A stretch of 64,000 nucleotides of DNA from Pleurodeles waltl (Eukaryota > Chordata > Amphibia > Caudata > Salamandridae): positions 1,263,855,123 to 1,263,919,122 of the forward strand of contig NC_090440.1 of assembly GCF_031143425.1 (NCBI RefSeq). Reading direction: 5' to 3'. The notes beneath the pieces are model-generated. The model searched no databases. It was not told the origin of the DNA and was given only the letters and a program-made list of their open reading frames with translations. This document shows positions 12,421-24,439 of the stretch, in pieces (position 1 is the first letter of the stretch; each line of letters begins with the position of its first letter). The position numbers and the translations under genes are program-made.

Positions 12421-13579
12421 GAAAGAAAATTCATCTGCCTAGCAGCTCTGTAGTTTAAACTATTTGGTTAGACTTAGTAATAACTCAAACCTTGGTTCTG
12501 CCACAGTCTCAACTGGTAAAATTCATTCATACTTTAGGAGGCAGTCAAGGTGAGAAAACTGAATGTTTGCTAGAATTTGTAGACATACATACTGTCGCCT
12601 AAATATAATTATCCGTTGTGTGTAGATTCGCTAATGACACCCGCGGTCAATATTTTTGTCACCAATAATTTGAACATGATGTTTATGTCATTCGATATTC
12701 TGACAACGATAGACCGGTAACAGACCAAAAACAATAATTGGCAATCTTAAGCGATTGGCGCTGGTTGCTACACTTTAAGGTTGCACAAGTAAACTACTTT
12801 AGCCACGTTTCTGGTCAGCAAAAAATTAAAAGCTGAACCCAGCAAAAACTCGAGCGCAGCTTGTTATCCAGTGCTTTTGTTGTAAGGTGGTGGCTCTGCA
12901 GCACTGTGCTCCATAGACCATGGATCCCAGAACGACCAGATGGCAGGGGAGTGAAAATGGTCTGCGAACACATACATGCAAGCATTTCTTTTTAAATAAG
13001 CACAATTTGTAAAAGTAGAATCTGAATAAAAACTGCCAGGGACCACTTAGTTAATATTATTTTGATAGAGCACTTCATAAATCACAAACTTTGAAGTACT
13101 GCTCCTCTTCAGTGCGCTTTAGGAGTTCTAGGTTATCAGACAGAGCTCATCTTTCCGTACAACGTAAGTGCTGCTTGAAAATATTAGTACTTATTACCTT
13201 AAACATACCGAAGTGAAACTTGTGAATGTTGCTGCTCAGCTTATTGAGTGGGTTAGGTTCCAAAGCATTAAATTGCAAATTGTCACGAAGAAATCAGCCT
13301 AAAAGAACCCATACTTACAATAAATTAGGTATGTCCCAGGAGCATTCATTCTTTCATTCCCGTTTAATATACTAAAAATGATTCACTAATAGAAATCCTA
13401 ACTTGGGATCGTCATTACTACAGTTCCAGTATTGTGTTCAATCAGTGGTGATTCACTAACGACCTTCCTATGAAGTACATAGCAACAGTAAACAGAAAGC
13501 GTGACAAGTTGATGGAATATGATGTCTAGAATGAGGAAGTACTTTGTCTTTGCAAGAGAAAATAAATAAAGACAGTTAT
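12421..13579. other. Non-coding DNA, nothing recognised
   Basis: No ORF above about 80 codons, no tandem repeat and no RNA-like fold that I can support. Confidence 0.35.
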
Positions 13580-14345
13580 ACTTCGGAACAACGCATGTTG
13601 GAACCACGCATGCCTGAACGACAAGGTCGGAACAACGACCTCGTTGTTACCACTAATGCCTTTACAACATATGCCCTAACAACGATTTTTCGTTGTAAAA
13701 GCATTCCTAATAAAGGTATTAGGGAACAGCATGCATGGTTCCAGCATGCGTCCCCCCTGGCCTCCACCCCCTCCCCTAAAAATCACTGCGTCTCCCCCAC
13801 CCCCACAACCACCCCAACCCCCACCCCTAAAATGACCGCAACTCCTCACCCCGTCCCTAAAACCTAAAACCACCCTAACCCTCACCCCTAAAACCTAAAG
13901 CAACACAACCCCCACCCCACACCTAAAACCTAAACCCTGACCCCCTCCCCCGCCCCTGAACCTTAATCACCCGAGCCCCCCACCCACCGCCAAAAACTAA
14001 AAATACCCTGACTCCCCACCCCACCCCCTGCCCCTAAACCACTCTGAACCCCGCCCATCCCCCTAAAGCTAAAAATACCCCGACCTCCCTGCCCTTAAAA
14101 CAGCCCCAGTCCCAGCACAACTTACCTCCTCCTTGATCGCGTCGCCCTCCTCATCTGACTTGCTTCTTCTGTGCCTTAGCCACACATGTACGTGGTTCAG
14201 CACATGCATGGTTAAGGCCCTGAACAAGGAAGTCGTCGAAAACGAAAGCGTTGTTCCGCTTTCATTTTCCACGACTTCATTGTTCAGGAGTCATTGTTCA
14301 GGATGCTTCCCAATAAAGGGAAAGGTCTGGCATGCCGAGAGACTA
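13580..14345. mobile_element. Foldback repeat with GGAACAACG motifs and C-rich core
   Basis: The flanks contain inverted and direct copies of GGAACAACG, CATGCCTGAACGAC and GTTCAGG. A hairpin has arms 14232-14250 and 14257-14275 (17 of 19 pairs). Between them lies the C-rich array described separately. The left flank also repeats AACAACG around 13632 and 13678. The arrangement suggests a non-autonomous inverted-repeat element, but I could not fix its ends or target duplication. Confidence 0.5.
13745..14105. repeat. C-rich CCCCACCCCTAAAA-type minisatellite
   Basis: About fifteen degenerate copies of a 20-30 bp unit built from CACCCCTAAAACCTAAA, with nearly no G on the plus strand. It locally resembles the vertebrate telomere repeat (CCCTAA) but is irregular and lies inside an inverted-repeat element. 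The minus strand is correspondingly G-rich and could form quadruplexes. Confidence 0.7.
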
Positions 14346-14894
14346 TGTACATACCATTGTAATTGAAGCCCTTATACAGAAGTCAGTACATTACACAGTG
14401 GCGCTCGCCACTCTTTAGTTGTGGTTCCGCTGCACTTTCATTGGAAAAAAGCAGTATTAAATTTGCTTTTATTTTTTTGGCACCGAGGATGATAAGTTTC
14501 AGCATAACAAGATTCATGGAGATCCATTCATGGGAAAATAATGTAGGGGATGAAAAAAGGTATAATTTCCCATTTAAGCTGCTACGGGAACATTTGTTGA
14601 AATAAAGAGCAAAAACCTCTGAACGAATATACACCAAACTTGTCATAAACTTATAATTTGTTTCAGAAAGCATGCCTTTTATTATTTGATGTCAATCTGT
14701 CCAGTAGTTTGTCGGATATTTGCATTTCAAAAAGGTGCTGAGTGGGATTTAAAGGGTTATCTTTGTTGAAAATCATTAAAACTTGCAGTTGGTCAAATTT
14801 TGAATATTTTGCATAATGTGATTGGCTGGAAACACTTAGGGCCACAATCAGCAACTTGAAAAAGGCATCAACAGTACAGTGAGGCAGAGGGTGT

Positions 14895-15335
14895 TGAGTG
14901 CAGGTTCAGGTATATGCACACACCCCACTCAACCAGATCAGCATTCAGGGCCATTTTCTGGCGTTGGTCAGAATACTGCAATGGCCACAAAAGCAGAGTG
15001 TGGTGAAAGGTGTCTATCACAGGTTTAAGCTACACACCAGTCACTCAGGTCAACACTCAGGATCCCCACAGGGGATTTGAGGAAATGTGCTCCAATGGCA
15101 ATAAACATAAATTGATACAGAGGGTAACCAACGCAGATCCAGGTTATGCACAAACTCCACTTGCCCACATCAGCACTCGGGGCAAAAAGCAAGTGCTTGG
15201 ATAAGTGCTCAACTGCCAGAAAAATCTCATGAATATACAATGATCAATCTAACAAACCACAGAGATTTAAGTATAACACAAACAAATTGTACTCAGTCAG
15301 GTACACTCGAGGCCACTTTTTGGAAAATTGTCTCT
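14895..15335. repeat. Diverged tandem repeat, period about 115-130 bp
   Basis: Blocks of the form CAGGT-TATGCACA-CCACT-CA-CAGCACTC-GGGCCA recur at about 14905, 15018, 15134 and 15271. Each is followed by a CAATGGC- or CAACTGCC-like segment. Divergence is high, so the array is old. Confidence 0.45.
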
Positions 15336-16153
15336 CTAAAGGAAGAAATATGACTATCAGCCACTGGATGTTCAACAAAGAATAAAGAACACAAACAGCA
15401 CCACTTACTCACCACCACTTCCTCTATACACAATCAGTAGTAATCACAGAGAATTGAAGACTCAGATGGCAAGTAAAGATTGTTATATCAGTGGTTGTTT
15501 AACACAGATAAGGCCTCCGGCACTGATTGAGAGCCCCAGTCACAGCAAAACATTAAATATGAGATAGCATGTAGTTTCCTTTCTGACTAGCAGGTGCAGT
15601 TAAGTTTTGGCTAAAGTTTACTAAAATGAGACAGGTAAATTGATTAGTAATCAGGTAGGAAGTTGCTGATTTTAAAAAGTATGCTATAAAAAATGAATAA
15701 AATGTTGTTTTATGTTCTCAGCGCAAACTATAAATATCACCTCACCTTTGTGTTGCTTATGTCATCACACACACAACAGCATTGATGGCATCACTTATCA
15801 CATCACCTTTAACATTATCGCTTGACCCATAACTTGTGCCTCCCCATTAAGCTGCCTACAACACGACACCACTGAGTTCAATTCATCTAGCCATTATGCA
15901 TATTTGTTTTTGTTCTTCAGGCCTCTAAAAATGTATCCCTTCCAAAGTGGTGATTTACAAGTGCTCTACCTCTGATAAGGGAAAGTAAGGTACGCCCTCT
16001 AGTCCTTTAGCTATTCACGGGTTTGGCTTTTCTGTCTAGATTCCTGGCACTTCTCCTTGGCTCAGGTCTTCATCAGTAGCACCCTGGTTGAGCTCAAGGC
16101 AGATTGCCCTCCCTGCCTGGACTCCCCAGGTCACATGGCCATCTGGTCACTTA

Positions 16154-16309
16154 GGCCCATATTAATACTTTCATAGCGCCTCATTTGCGCCGCTTTTTGA
16201 CACAAAAGCGGCGCAAACTTACAAAATACAGTTGTATTTTGTAAGTTTGTGCCGCTTTTGCGTCAAAAAGCGGCACAAAAGTGGCGCTAAAAAAGTATAA
16301 ATATGGGCC
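16154..16309. mobile_element. Palindromic MITE with TTA duplication
   Basis: The whole 156-bp element folds on itself: GGCCCATATTAATACTTT... pairs with ...AAAGTATAAATATGGGCC, and the centre is ACAAAATACAGTTGTATTTTGT. It is flanked by TTA on both sides (16151-16153 and 16310-16312). A 3-bp TWA target duplication is typical of PIF/Harbinger elements, but TA-targeting mariners are not fully excluded. No coding sequence. Confidence 0.7.
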
Positions 16310-16312
16310 TTA

Positions 16313-18715
16313 GAATGTGTGTAGATGAGTCAGGGGATCCCCTTTGAAATTTTTCCTCTACAGCAGCAGTAAACAGAAGATACAGACAACCCTCTCCTAC
16401 AGAATCTACCTGCAAATCCACCCCTCTTCTATCCCCAGGGGAGCGAGGAGGCTAGTGCCAATGGATCTTCAGTCACAGATCTACAGAGTATAAGTGTATA
16501 TAAGTCCAAAGTCCCTGGGTTTGCACACAATGTACTGCTGAAACACACACGGTTCAAGTGCACAGCTACACAGCCAGCAAAAAAACAGTCAAGGCAAAAT
16601 TGTGAGGGGTACACCACGCAAAAGATAGTAATTTTCAACAGTTACATTCTTAATTGATTTCTGTGTGATGCATTAGAATTGAACTTATTTGATAATTAAT
16701 TAGCTCTGTAACCATTGCCTATGCTCACCATTCAAAGATGGTGCGTAGCAAAGGTATATGTTGTTTGTTTGGCAATGCTAGTCTGTTATTGTTGTTAGTG
16801 AATTTTGAGGAGTGTTTGTTAATTTTGTACTCACCATGAGAACGGCTTTGTCGAAACGTGTTGCGGGTTATGGCATTCCAACTACCTATAGAATAAATCT
16901 TTGCACTGCAGCCCATGAGTGTGCTTTTATTGTCTCTGACCAGTGGGATTGCAATTGTTTTAATGGGCTCGTCTCACCTGTTGTTAGCGCACCACGCCAT
17001 TACAGTCCATAGAGGCTTTGACAAGACGTGGTGAGTAGGTATTGTTATATTTAATTGCATACTATTTTGCTAAATGCACAATAGTATGCATTCCATAAAC
17101 ACCTAAAGATCAGGTGAAGCCAAGTTTCTGGAATATTATGGGTATGTTCATGAGTATCTGCAAAACTACGTCCTTCCAAAAATGTGAGTAGGCCGCGTGC
17201 TTGTTCTGGACAGACATTAATTAGCTCTTTTGGCACTAAATACAACGAAGGGTATGCTCCGAGCCTGGATGATGCAAATGTTGAAGGCTAAAATCTTCAG
17301 AGGAGCATTAGAAATAAAAAATGATAAATTAGTATGTTTGAGTGTTACCCATTTTAGGCGCTTATATGAGGAATATATTCCAAATGAACACAGGCTGTCA
17401 GGGATCATTTAAGAGTAGAATACCGAAATAAAATATCATACTTAATTGAAAAGTGCAGCAGAACACATAGGTTTTTATACAAACAGTTATAATGTTGAAG
17501 TCCTTTATAAAAGTCTAAACATTCATATGCAGTTAAATACATGAGGCAGAGTGTTTGCGCGAATAAATGAAACAGCAAGGTACAGACTCTTCAGGCTGCT
17601 AGTCCCACATCTTGTTGGCTCAGTCACACTCTATTCCCCTGTCACTAATCTCTAAATAAGAAGCAAAACACTCAACTACATTCAGGACTTCTTTTCTGGG
17701 TGACAAGTGGGCAGACTTGTTCAGTAATATGTTTTCATTTCCAACTATTCATTGATTTCACTGGCATATACAGCAGTACATATTCTCATAGTACTTTTCA
17801 TGTTTTCTGCATGCTTACATGCTGTTGACACTTCAATACACTCTTTACATTATTTTTCTACTTTCATATTTTACTGTTCCTTCTTTGTCCATAATCCAAG
17901 TCACAGCCCACTATTTGATCTTATATTTAGGCATTCTGTAATGGCTTCTTAGGAGTTCTCACATTATAATTATTCTCGTGACAATTTTTGGGAGGAGTTT
18001 AACTCTTGTCATGAGGTAAGTGGATGTCCCCACTGTGTTTTAGGAATTACGGCTGCTTTCAGGACTGACAATCCGCAGCAGTCCTGATACTGAGGGCAAC
18101 CAGAAACGCAACCCTCAAGAAGCAGCACAGTTTCACTTAGAAACATACAGTACTGGAGGGCAATCGAATAAAAAGATACCTTAGATCAAGCCGAAAAGGA
18201 GACAGTTATCCCACCCTCGAAGAGACTTCACTTCTGATAAAAGACCTTCAAAGCACCTGGGAGCCCTCCCTAAAAAAAGATGTCATGTCAGGGTGACATG
18301 TGGTGTGACATCACCCTAGTGACATTCTTCTGGCCCTAACCGCGTGGCTAAGATGCTGTCACAGCAGTCACGAGCCCTGCCATGTGTCCAGGATGTTGTC
18401 ACAATTGCAGCATTCTTGGGGTTTTTATAGGGTTTAGTCTGGGAGTTTCTGGGCATGTTCAGACAGTTGTACGTGCTAGTCAGCTTGTGTCTGAACATGT
18501 CCGGTCTTGTATTTTTTAGACACTCCCCATTTATTGTACTGCTTTTAGGCGGGCTGTCTGTCAAATAGGGACAACATTGATGCATCTGCATTGTGTAGCA
18601 TAGACGACTGTTCCGGGGGGGTTGGAGAAACAGAGCAGTGAGTGGTGGGGGGTAGTGATGCATAGAGAGTGTTAGAAAGAGTGGTGATAGAAGAAGTGAG
18701 GGTGAGAAATGAGAG
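16313..18715. other. AT-rich DNA without recognised gene
   Basis: Only short unconvincing ORFs. Near 16845 the text TTGTCGAAACGTGTTGCGG resembles GGTCGAAACATGTCGAC at 43938, which lies inside an inverted-repeat DNA element, so a related element remnant may lie at about 16800-17040. Confidence 0.35.
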
Positions 18716-18717
18716 AT

Positions 18718-18756
18718 GGGGAGAGAGAGAGAGAGGAGAAAATAAGAGAAAGAATA
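18718..18756. repeat. GA-rich microsatellite
   Basis: A GGGGAGAGAGAGAGAGAGG tract followed by an AGAGAAAG-like tail. Confidence 0.8.
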
Positions 18757-19049
18757 AAATTAAATACATATTATCCAATAAAAAAATATTTGTTTATCTG
18801 TCATATAGCCCAGGAGTGAAAAGAAGTTGTTGTTGTAGGTTGCAGTGACCTATTTTATAAGCCAGAGCCCTCTCCGGCTCCCCAAAGGATTCTTGCACAT
18901 AGCTAATTAGCCACTGAGTCCGTGGTGAGACGCAGGGTTGCTCCTGTCTTTGTTAAAAGGTCTCAATGAGAGTCATGTGAAATACTCACAGAATGAACCC
19001 TCAGCCCCTATGCCTCCCCTAACGTCCCGTCTTATCATTGAGTCAGTAC

Positions 19050-19410
19050 AAATTTGACTTATTTATGTTTTTTGTTGAAACCATCTTGACAAATTCATAA
19101 AAGTATCAAAACTGATATGAATTGGAATACAAAAATATTGGTTCAATTAAATCCTTTGTTGAAAATTGAGGAGTATGCTTAACAACTTCTAGGCAAATTC
19201 AGTGCCTCACATGTGTTGAACAACATCTAGAGAAACTCAAAAAATATCCTGAATTGCGATGAAAGTTGACCCAAACTCCACTGGGTCTTCCACTCAAAAG
19301 TAGGTACTGTCTCTCCAGCAATTCAGAAAAAAAATGATTTAATTAACTCTTTTGTTGAAAACACAAGAATATTCTTAACGTCGCTTAGGCAAATTCATAA
19401 CATTGGAATG
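19050..19410. repeat. Diverged tandem repeat, three copies
   Basis: TTTTGTTGAAA followed by a short spacer and GGCAAATTCA (or GACAAATTCA) occurs at about 19070, 19150 and 19350, with TTCTTAAC/GCTTAAC between. Spacing is irregular (about 90 and 195 bp), suggesting a decayed array. Confidence 0.4.
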
Positions 19411-20204
19411 GCTTTAGAGTCATAGAAAACTGTACATAAGTAGCAATCTCTGCTAAGTATAAAGTGCATCCCTGTGGGATCGCAGCCAGAATCAATGCCT
19501 AGCTCTTTATTTTAAATCTGTCCACAGCTTGTCTTCCAGATCATGGAGAAAAGTGTGGAGATGCATCTTGGTGAGCAACTTAGTGAGAATGGTTCAGCTT
19601 TTCTACAGGTAAAAACGACTGCTTACATTTTCTACAGGATGTATACCTTCAAATGTATTGCATTGCACAGTTTCTACTTTTTTGTGGGTTGAAATGCCTG
19701 TTCTCTTTAACAAAAAAAGTTACAAACATGTTTGTGCCAGCTTAAGCACTTAGTGGTAAACAATTTTACACAGACCCCAAAGCAGATCGTCACAACGTGC
19801 AGTATAAAAACTGCCTCTGTGAAGATTCATGAGCAGCTTAAAGAGAGTTAGTTATGGGGCTGATATCAATGTGTTTTAAGAGGGCATGATGACTATCAGT
19901 AAACTAACGTGGTTTAAAAGTGAGATATTTCTTAATATGTTGAATGTGCTATAGGGAAGATTGTCTACACCGCTCTTAAGCAATGTGCAAAGGGCAAATA
20001 TTTAGAAAAAAAAGCCTTGATTATACACTGTAAGTAATAAATGGAAGTGTAAAACACTGTCATTTGCACAATATTTAATTTAACTGATCCGTCGCCAGGC
20101 CCGGACTGGAGTGTTTTACAATGAACCCTGCTAATAGACGTAGCACACATGCAGTGAAGCGCAGGAATTATTTTATTCTGTGGAGGCCCGCGCTGCCCCT
20201 CGAA

Positions 20205-20375
20205 ATGGTCTAGGGAAAGGCTTCCCCGTCTTATTATGAGGTTTCTGGCATGGAGTCCAATGTAGAAATCTGTGTTACAAATGGATAAATATTCTGGGGG
20301 AAGGCTTCCCTGATCTTAAGAGGTTGCAGGCATGGTGTTTGACCATGTTACAAACGTATAAATAATCTGTTGCTT
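20205..20375. repeat. Tandem duplication of about 85 bp
   Basis: AGGCTTCCCCGTCTTATTATGAGGTT-type sequence near 20218 is repeated in altered form near 20303. Both copies continue into GCATGG, GTTACAAA and TATAAAT. Confidence 0.5.
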
Positions 20376-21074
20376 GAACCAGGGGTTTTGATTCTAATAT
20401 TCTTTGCAGGGGTCTGTAAGGGTCAGGGATCTAAAGCATCCCTATGCTTAGGCGTTTGAAAGGATTAGTGCATGTTCAAGGCCACAGTGTTAAATAGCCC
20501 TTCATGCTATATGCGTCGATAAAAGTGGCCGTTCCATCTTTTAAAGATTTTATTATATTGTAAACAGCACTTGCCTATCAATTTGTTTTTTTAATAGTTT
20601 AAGAAACTACATCATGTAATGTTTGTGAGAGCAGCTTTTTTTAGGCAAATCTGTATGCTGGTTGTGACTGTTGGGGAACTAGAATGACAACAAGCAGGAA
20701 GAGGAAGACCACACGTAAAGTGTGCTAGCAAGGGTGGCTGGAGTCTTCACAGAGAACAATGTTACATGGGATTATTATATATACACACGCGCCTCAATCA
20801 ATGCCCGTGCTTACCAGGATGTGGAAAGTCGCTCACTGTCGCTGAGCTGCAGTGCCGTGGAGGTGGGGCTGGGGACAGAGCCTGCTCCTCAGAAGGCCTC
20901 CCTGGGTGAGAGGGGACAAGCGTGTAATCTCTGTAGTAAGAGCTGGGATAGTGCAGTGGGCTGAAGCAATGCAGATGAAAAACTTGGCCATGTATACGCC
21001 CTTCCCAACAGCAAGAACCACAATGATTTAAAAATGAAAGTGGTGTGCAGCTTTATTTTTGAGCAAAAGATTAA

Positions 21075-21588
21075 GGCCCAGATTTAAGAAATGTTTTCTT
21101 GAGCCCCTTAGTGCCCCCTTAGCCCCACCATGTGTACGCCGTATTAAACATATGGGGCACCATGGCACATGTTAGGGACAATAGTGTCATCATTGTTTGC
21201 ACTATTTTTGTACATTGCAGGATAAATGCCAAAAATGTTGGTGCTAATCCCGCAAGGTTCATACTAGCCCATTAAGAATAATGGTGTGCCCCCATTCAAT
21301 GCCTGCTCTCTGCAGGCATTAAAAATAGCCACTAAAGTAGTGCAGTGGAATCTTATAGATTTCACTGTGCCATTTGGGGTCCCCCTTACTGGGGAACGCC
21401 CCCCTTACATACATTATGCCTGGTGCAGGCATAATTTGGCACCAGGGGGTAACAAAGTGGTGAAATGTATGCATTGCGCCACTTTGTAAATCTGGAGTGG
21501 GGAATTTGTCATTGTTGAGCCACATTAGCGTCACAAAAAAAGGTGCTAATGTGGCACAAGGAGGTGCTAGGCCTTCCTAAATCTGGCC
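21075..21588. mobile_element. MITE with GGCCCAGATTTA termini
   Basis: It begins GGCCCAGATTTAAGAA and ends TTCCTAAATCTGGCC, an inverted repeat of 15 bp with one mismatch. TTAA precedes it. The interior (CCTTAGTGCCCCCTT, GGGGCACCATGGC, TAATGTGGC) is shared with 40960-41355, so the two are members of one family. The right flank is taken over immediately by the next element. Confidence 0.65.
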
Positions 21589-23560
21589 TGTAGGAGGCTG
21601 GCCTGGTTTGTAGTGGGTACCAAAGGTACTTACACCTTATACCAGGTCCATTTATCCCTTATTAGTGAAATGTAGTCAGTGTCTAGAAACCAGGCTGTCT
21701 AGAGGTAGCTGTAGGCAGAGCAGCCAAGGCTGAACTAGGAGACATGCAAGGCTCTTGCAATTCCACTGTAGTCACACAGTACTCACACACAAGAAAGACA
21801 ATAATCAATGTTACACAAATAAAGGTACTTTATTTTAGTGTCACAATAGCAAAAATACTTTGTAGGCTATACACCCTTAGGAGGTAAGTAAATCACACAA
21901 TATATACACTAGTAACCAGAAACAGGTAAGTACACAGTAGAAAAACAGTGCAAATAGTGAAAATCACAATAGGTTTCAATGGGCCTAGGGGGAACACAAC
22001 CCATATACTAAAATAGTAGAATTCGAAAGTCGATTTCCCATCTAGGCAAGTGTAGTGTGTAGAGGGGCACTGGGAGTGTAAGGAAACACTAAAGGTAGGT
22101 AAAATACCCCACCACAGACCCCAGGAAAGCAGGAGTAAAACACCACAAGTTTCATAAAACCCACAAGAAGTCGTATTAAAAGATAATGCAAGGATCAGAA
22201 GAGACTGCAAGACACCAACAATGGATTCCTGGACCTGAAGACATGTGAAAGTAGGGGACCAAGTCCAAGAAGCACCGAAGAGTCCAGGGAGAACAGGTGC
22301 ACCTGCTAACCTGGATGAAGGTGCAGATGCGGAACCACCGGTCAGAAGACAAAGTCAGTATTGCACCAAAGAAGACAGATGAAGGTTCCTAGTTGGTGAA
22401 GAAGATACCCCATGCTGGATGGATGAATGCAGTCTGGTTTGCATCACTTGATTCTTCCCAACAAACCTTGGTAAACACAAAGCTCATGGTTAAAGAAAAA
22501 TGGTGCTGCCTGGGACCAGGAGGGACCTGGTGGCCTCTACCCAGGAGAAGCAGACAGAGGTGGCTTTCATCAACTCAGAGAGCCCTCAGAAGACCAGGCA
22601 GTGCGCACAGGAATCCCACAGCATGGGGGCAAAGGAGGTGCGAATGGAGGCCCGTACAGCATGACACAAAGGATTCCCTTGCCGCCGAAGAACCACTCAG
22701 GAAGCAGTGTGTCGCAGGATGGAGTGCTGGGGGCCTAAGCTGTGTTGTGCATGAAGACCTTCTTGGAAGGTCGCACACAAGCCTTAGCAACTGCAAGTCA
22801 TTAGGTGCACGGGGGTACTGTCTTGCATGGGGAGGCAAGCTCTTACCTCCACCAAAGTTGGAAAGCTGGATGTTGGGACTGCCGGAGTCACATTAGGCCA
22901 CCCCCTGTGATGCTTTATTCACTTCTGTTGTCTGGAGAGGGTACCCAAGCCACCGGTCGTCACTATGGAGAGTCTGAAGCAGGGAAGTTACTCCGTCACT
23001 CCACGGGAGATTCCTTAGGTTATTCTGGTGCAGGCTGAAGACAGGCAGTCCTCAGAGGATGCACAGCCTGCAAACTGTTGCAGTTGCTGGCGGGAGCTGA
23101 AGATACAATGTTGCAGAAGTCGTCTTACCTTCTTTTTTGCAATTTTGTAGAGTTCCTGGAGCAGTCAACGGTTGATCCCCCGGTAGAAGATGAAGTAAAG
23201 GATGCAGATGATTCATGCTGGAGTCTTGCAATTCGAATCTGAAGAAAGACTCAGAAGAGAGACCCGAAACAGCCCTGAGAGAGGGATTGGTCACCCCACC
23301 AGGTAATCACCTATCAGGGGTCTGTGACGTCACCTGCTGGCACTGGCCATTCAGATGCTCCCAGAGTGCCACACCAACTTGAAATCCAAGATGGCAAAAC
23401 CCAGGGACACTCTGGAGGAGCTCTGGGCACCATCCCTAGGGTGATGGACAGGGGAGTGGTCACTCCTCTTTCCTTTGTCCAGTTTCGTGCCAGAACAGGG
23501 ACAGGGACTGGGGGTCCCTGAACCGGTGAAGACTAGTTTATGCAAGGAGGGCACCATGCG
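21589..23560 (-). mobile_element. LTR-like repeat, second family, truncated
   Basis: It starts TGTAGGAGGCTGGCC exactly after the MITE terminus. The A/T-rich section with AATAAAGGTACTTTATTTT at about 21820 looks like a polyadenylation region read on the minus strand. I recall this TGTAGGAGGCTGG... text as a very abundant ribbed-newt repeat, whose opposite end reads TGTGAGAAAGTAGCC, as seen at 30993 here. The copy breaks off near 23560 at GGGCACCATG. ORFs of up to 167 codons are not conserved protein. Confidence 0.6.
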
Positions 23561-23564
23561 TCAT

Positions 23565-23645
23565 AACAACACATACTCGGTCTCTGCAATTGAAGGCCTT
23601 AGAGAAATCAGCTACTCTAACCACTAGACTACTTTACCAGCAAAA
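23565..23645 (-). other. tRNA-like head (A-box only), possible SINE fragment
   Basis: Read on the minus strand, 23642-23600 gives AGTAGTCTAGTGGTTAGAG, matching the internal A-box region of a tRNA gene (RRYNNARYGG-like with TAGTGG). No convincing B box (GGTTCGANTCC) follows and the expected acceptor stem is absent. It may be the 5' head of a tRNA-derived SINE or a coincidence. Confidence 0.25.
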
Positions 23646-23713
23646 ACCAATGCCAATACCATTGATACGCATAGAGGAAGGGTGGTTCTGAATAGGGATA
23701 TAGACCTCAAAGG

Positions 23714-24439
23714 GTGCCCCATTCCGACCCAAAACACACACCTGTACAGTCTTTAAACAGAGGAGGCAGATCTAAAAAAAACTCAAGGTGTCTTTTACCA
23801 AAGGAGAAGAAACCCTTGGCCCCTTCTCTACAAACCGTCCCTTTAGATCCATCCTTAAAAAATACAGTTACAGCTCTACCAGGGTCTCCCAATCTTCTTT
23901 CAGGTAAATGTTGCCTGTGTGAGAGGGCAAATGTTGAGGTACTCCCCAGAGGATCACCACAACTGACTATAAATATCTCACATAGCTATTGGGACGAAGA
24001 GCTTGCTAATGTTCATCCCAACCAAGACACTTGTTCTGTAGGTATAGGGATATTCAGGGGGCTTGGTGGTGTGCCACAAACACCTTTAAAAATTGCACGT
24101 GCCCTAAGGGATGAAGGGCTTTCTAACAATCAGCCAGACACAGAAACACATTCTGTAAGTACAGTACTTTTTAGTGGGCTAGCCGGTGGACCACATCCTC
24201 CTATAAATATCACACATACCCAATGGCCCAAAGGTTTTGCTGACGATCATCCTAAACCGCTCACACCTTCTGTAGGTAGAGGGCTTCTCAGGGGTCTGAA
24301 AGTGGCGCCTTCGAGTTCTGAACCACTTGCTGTCACAGCAGCCTCTCACAGTTTGACTTCTAATGTAGACCTAGAGGGGCAACAGCCAACAGCTCCCAAC
24401 CTCCGGGCTTCCGACATGTCTATGGCACAGAGCTATTAA
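23714..24439 (+). CDS. Unknown 241-aa protein with three ~40-residue repeats
   Basis: This is the longest plus-strand ORF in the first half. The N-terminal 60 residues are basic and proline-rich. Residues about 78-195 hold three diverged repeats, each with an N/KI-(S/A/T)(H/R)-x6-(G/A)-(F/L) start, then a HPN/QPD-like step and a GLFRGL/LFSGLAG/GLLRGL end followed by a P. I do not recognise the family. It faces the minus-strand capsid/protease relic across a shared 3' region with AATAAA on both strands (24988 plus; about 25027 minus), so it could be a convergent gene of the same Polinton-like element. The ATG choice is arbitrary: the upstream frame is not strongly closed. Alternatively it is a chance ORF. 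Confidence 0.4.
   Translation: MPHSDPKHTPVQSLNRGGRSKKNSRCLLPKEKKPLAPSLQTVPLDPSLKNTVTALPGSPNLLSGKCCLCERANVEVLPRGSPQLTINISHSYWDEELANVHPNQDTCSVGIGIFRGLGGVPQTPLKIARALRDEGLSNNQPDTETHSVSTVLFSGLAGGPHPPINITHTQWPKGFADDHPKPLTPSVGRGLLRGLKVAPSSSEPLAVTAASHSLTSNVDLEGQQPTAPNLRASDMSMAQSY

Noticed and set aside
13745..14105. Interstitial telomeric repeat
   Set aside because: Units are irregular (CCCCACCCCTAAAA and variants), not (CCCTAA)n, and the block sits inside an inverted-repeat element.
22393..22896. 167-codon plus-strand ORF
   Set aside because: Within the truncated LTR-like repeat 21589-23560; no family signature.
23581..23642. Functional tRNA gene
   Set aside because: Only an A-box-like segment; no cloverleaf, B box or acceptor stem.
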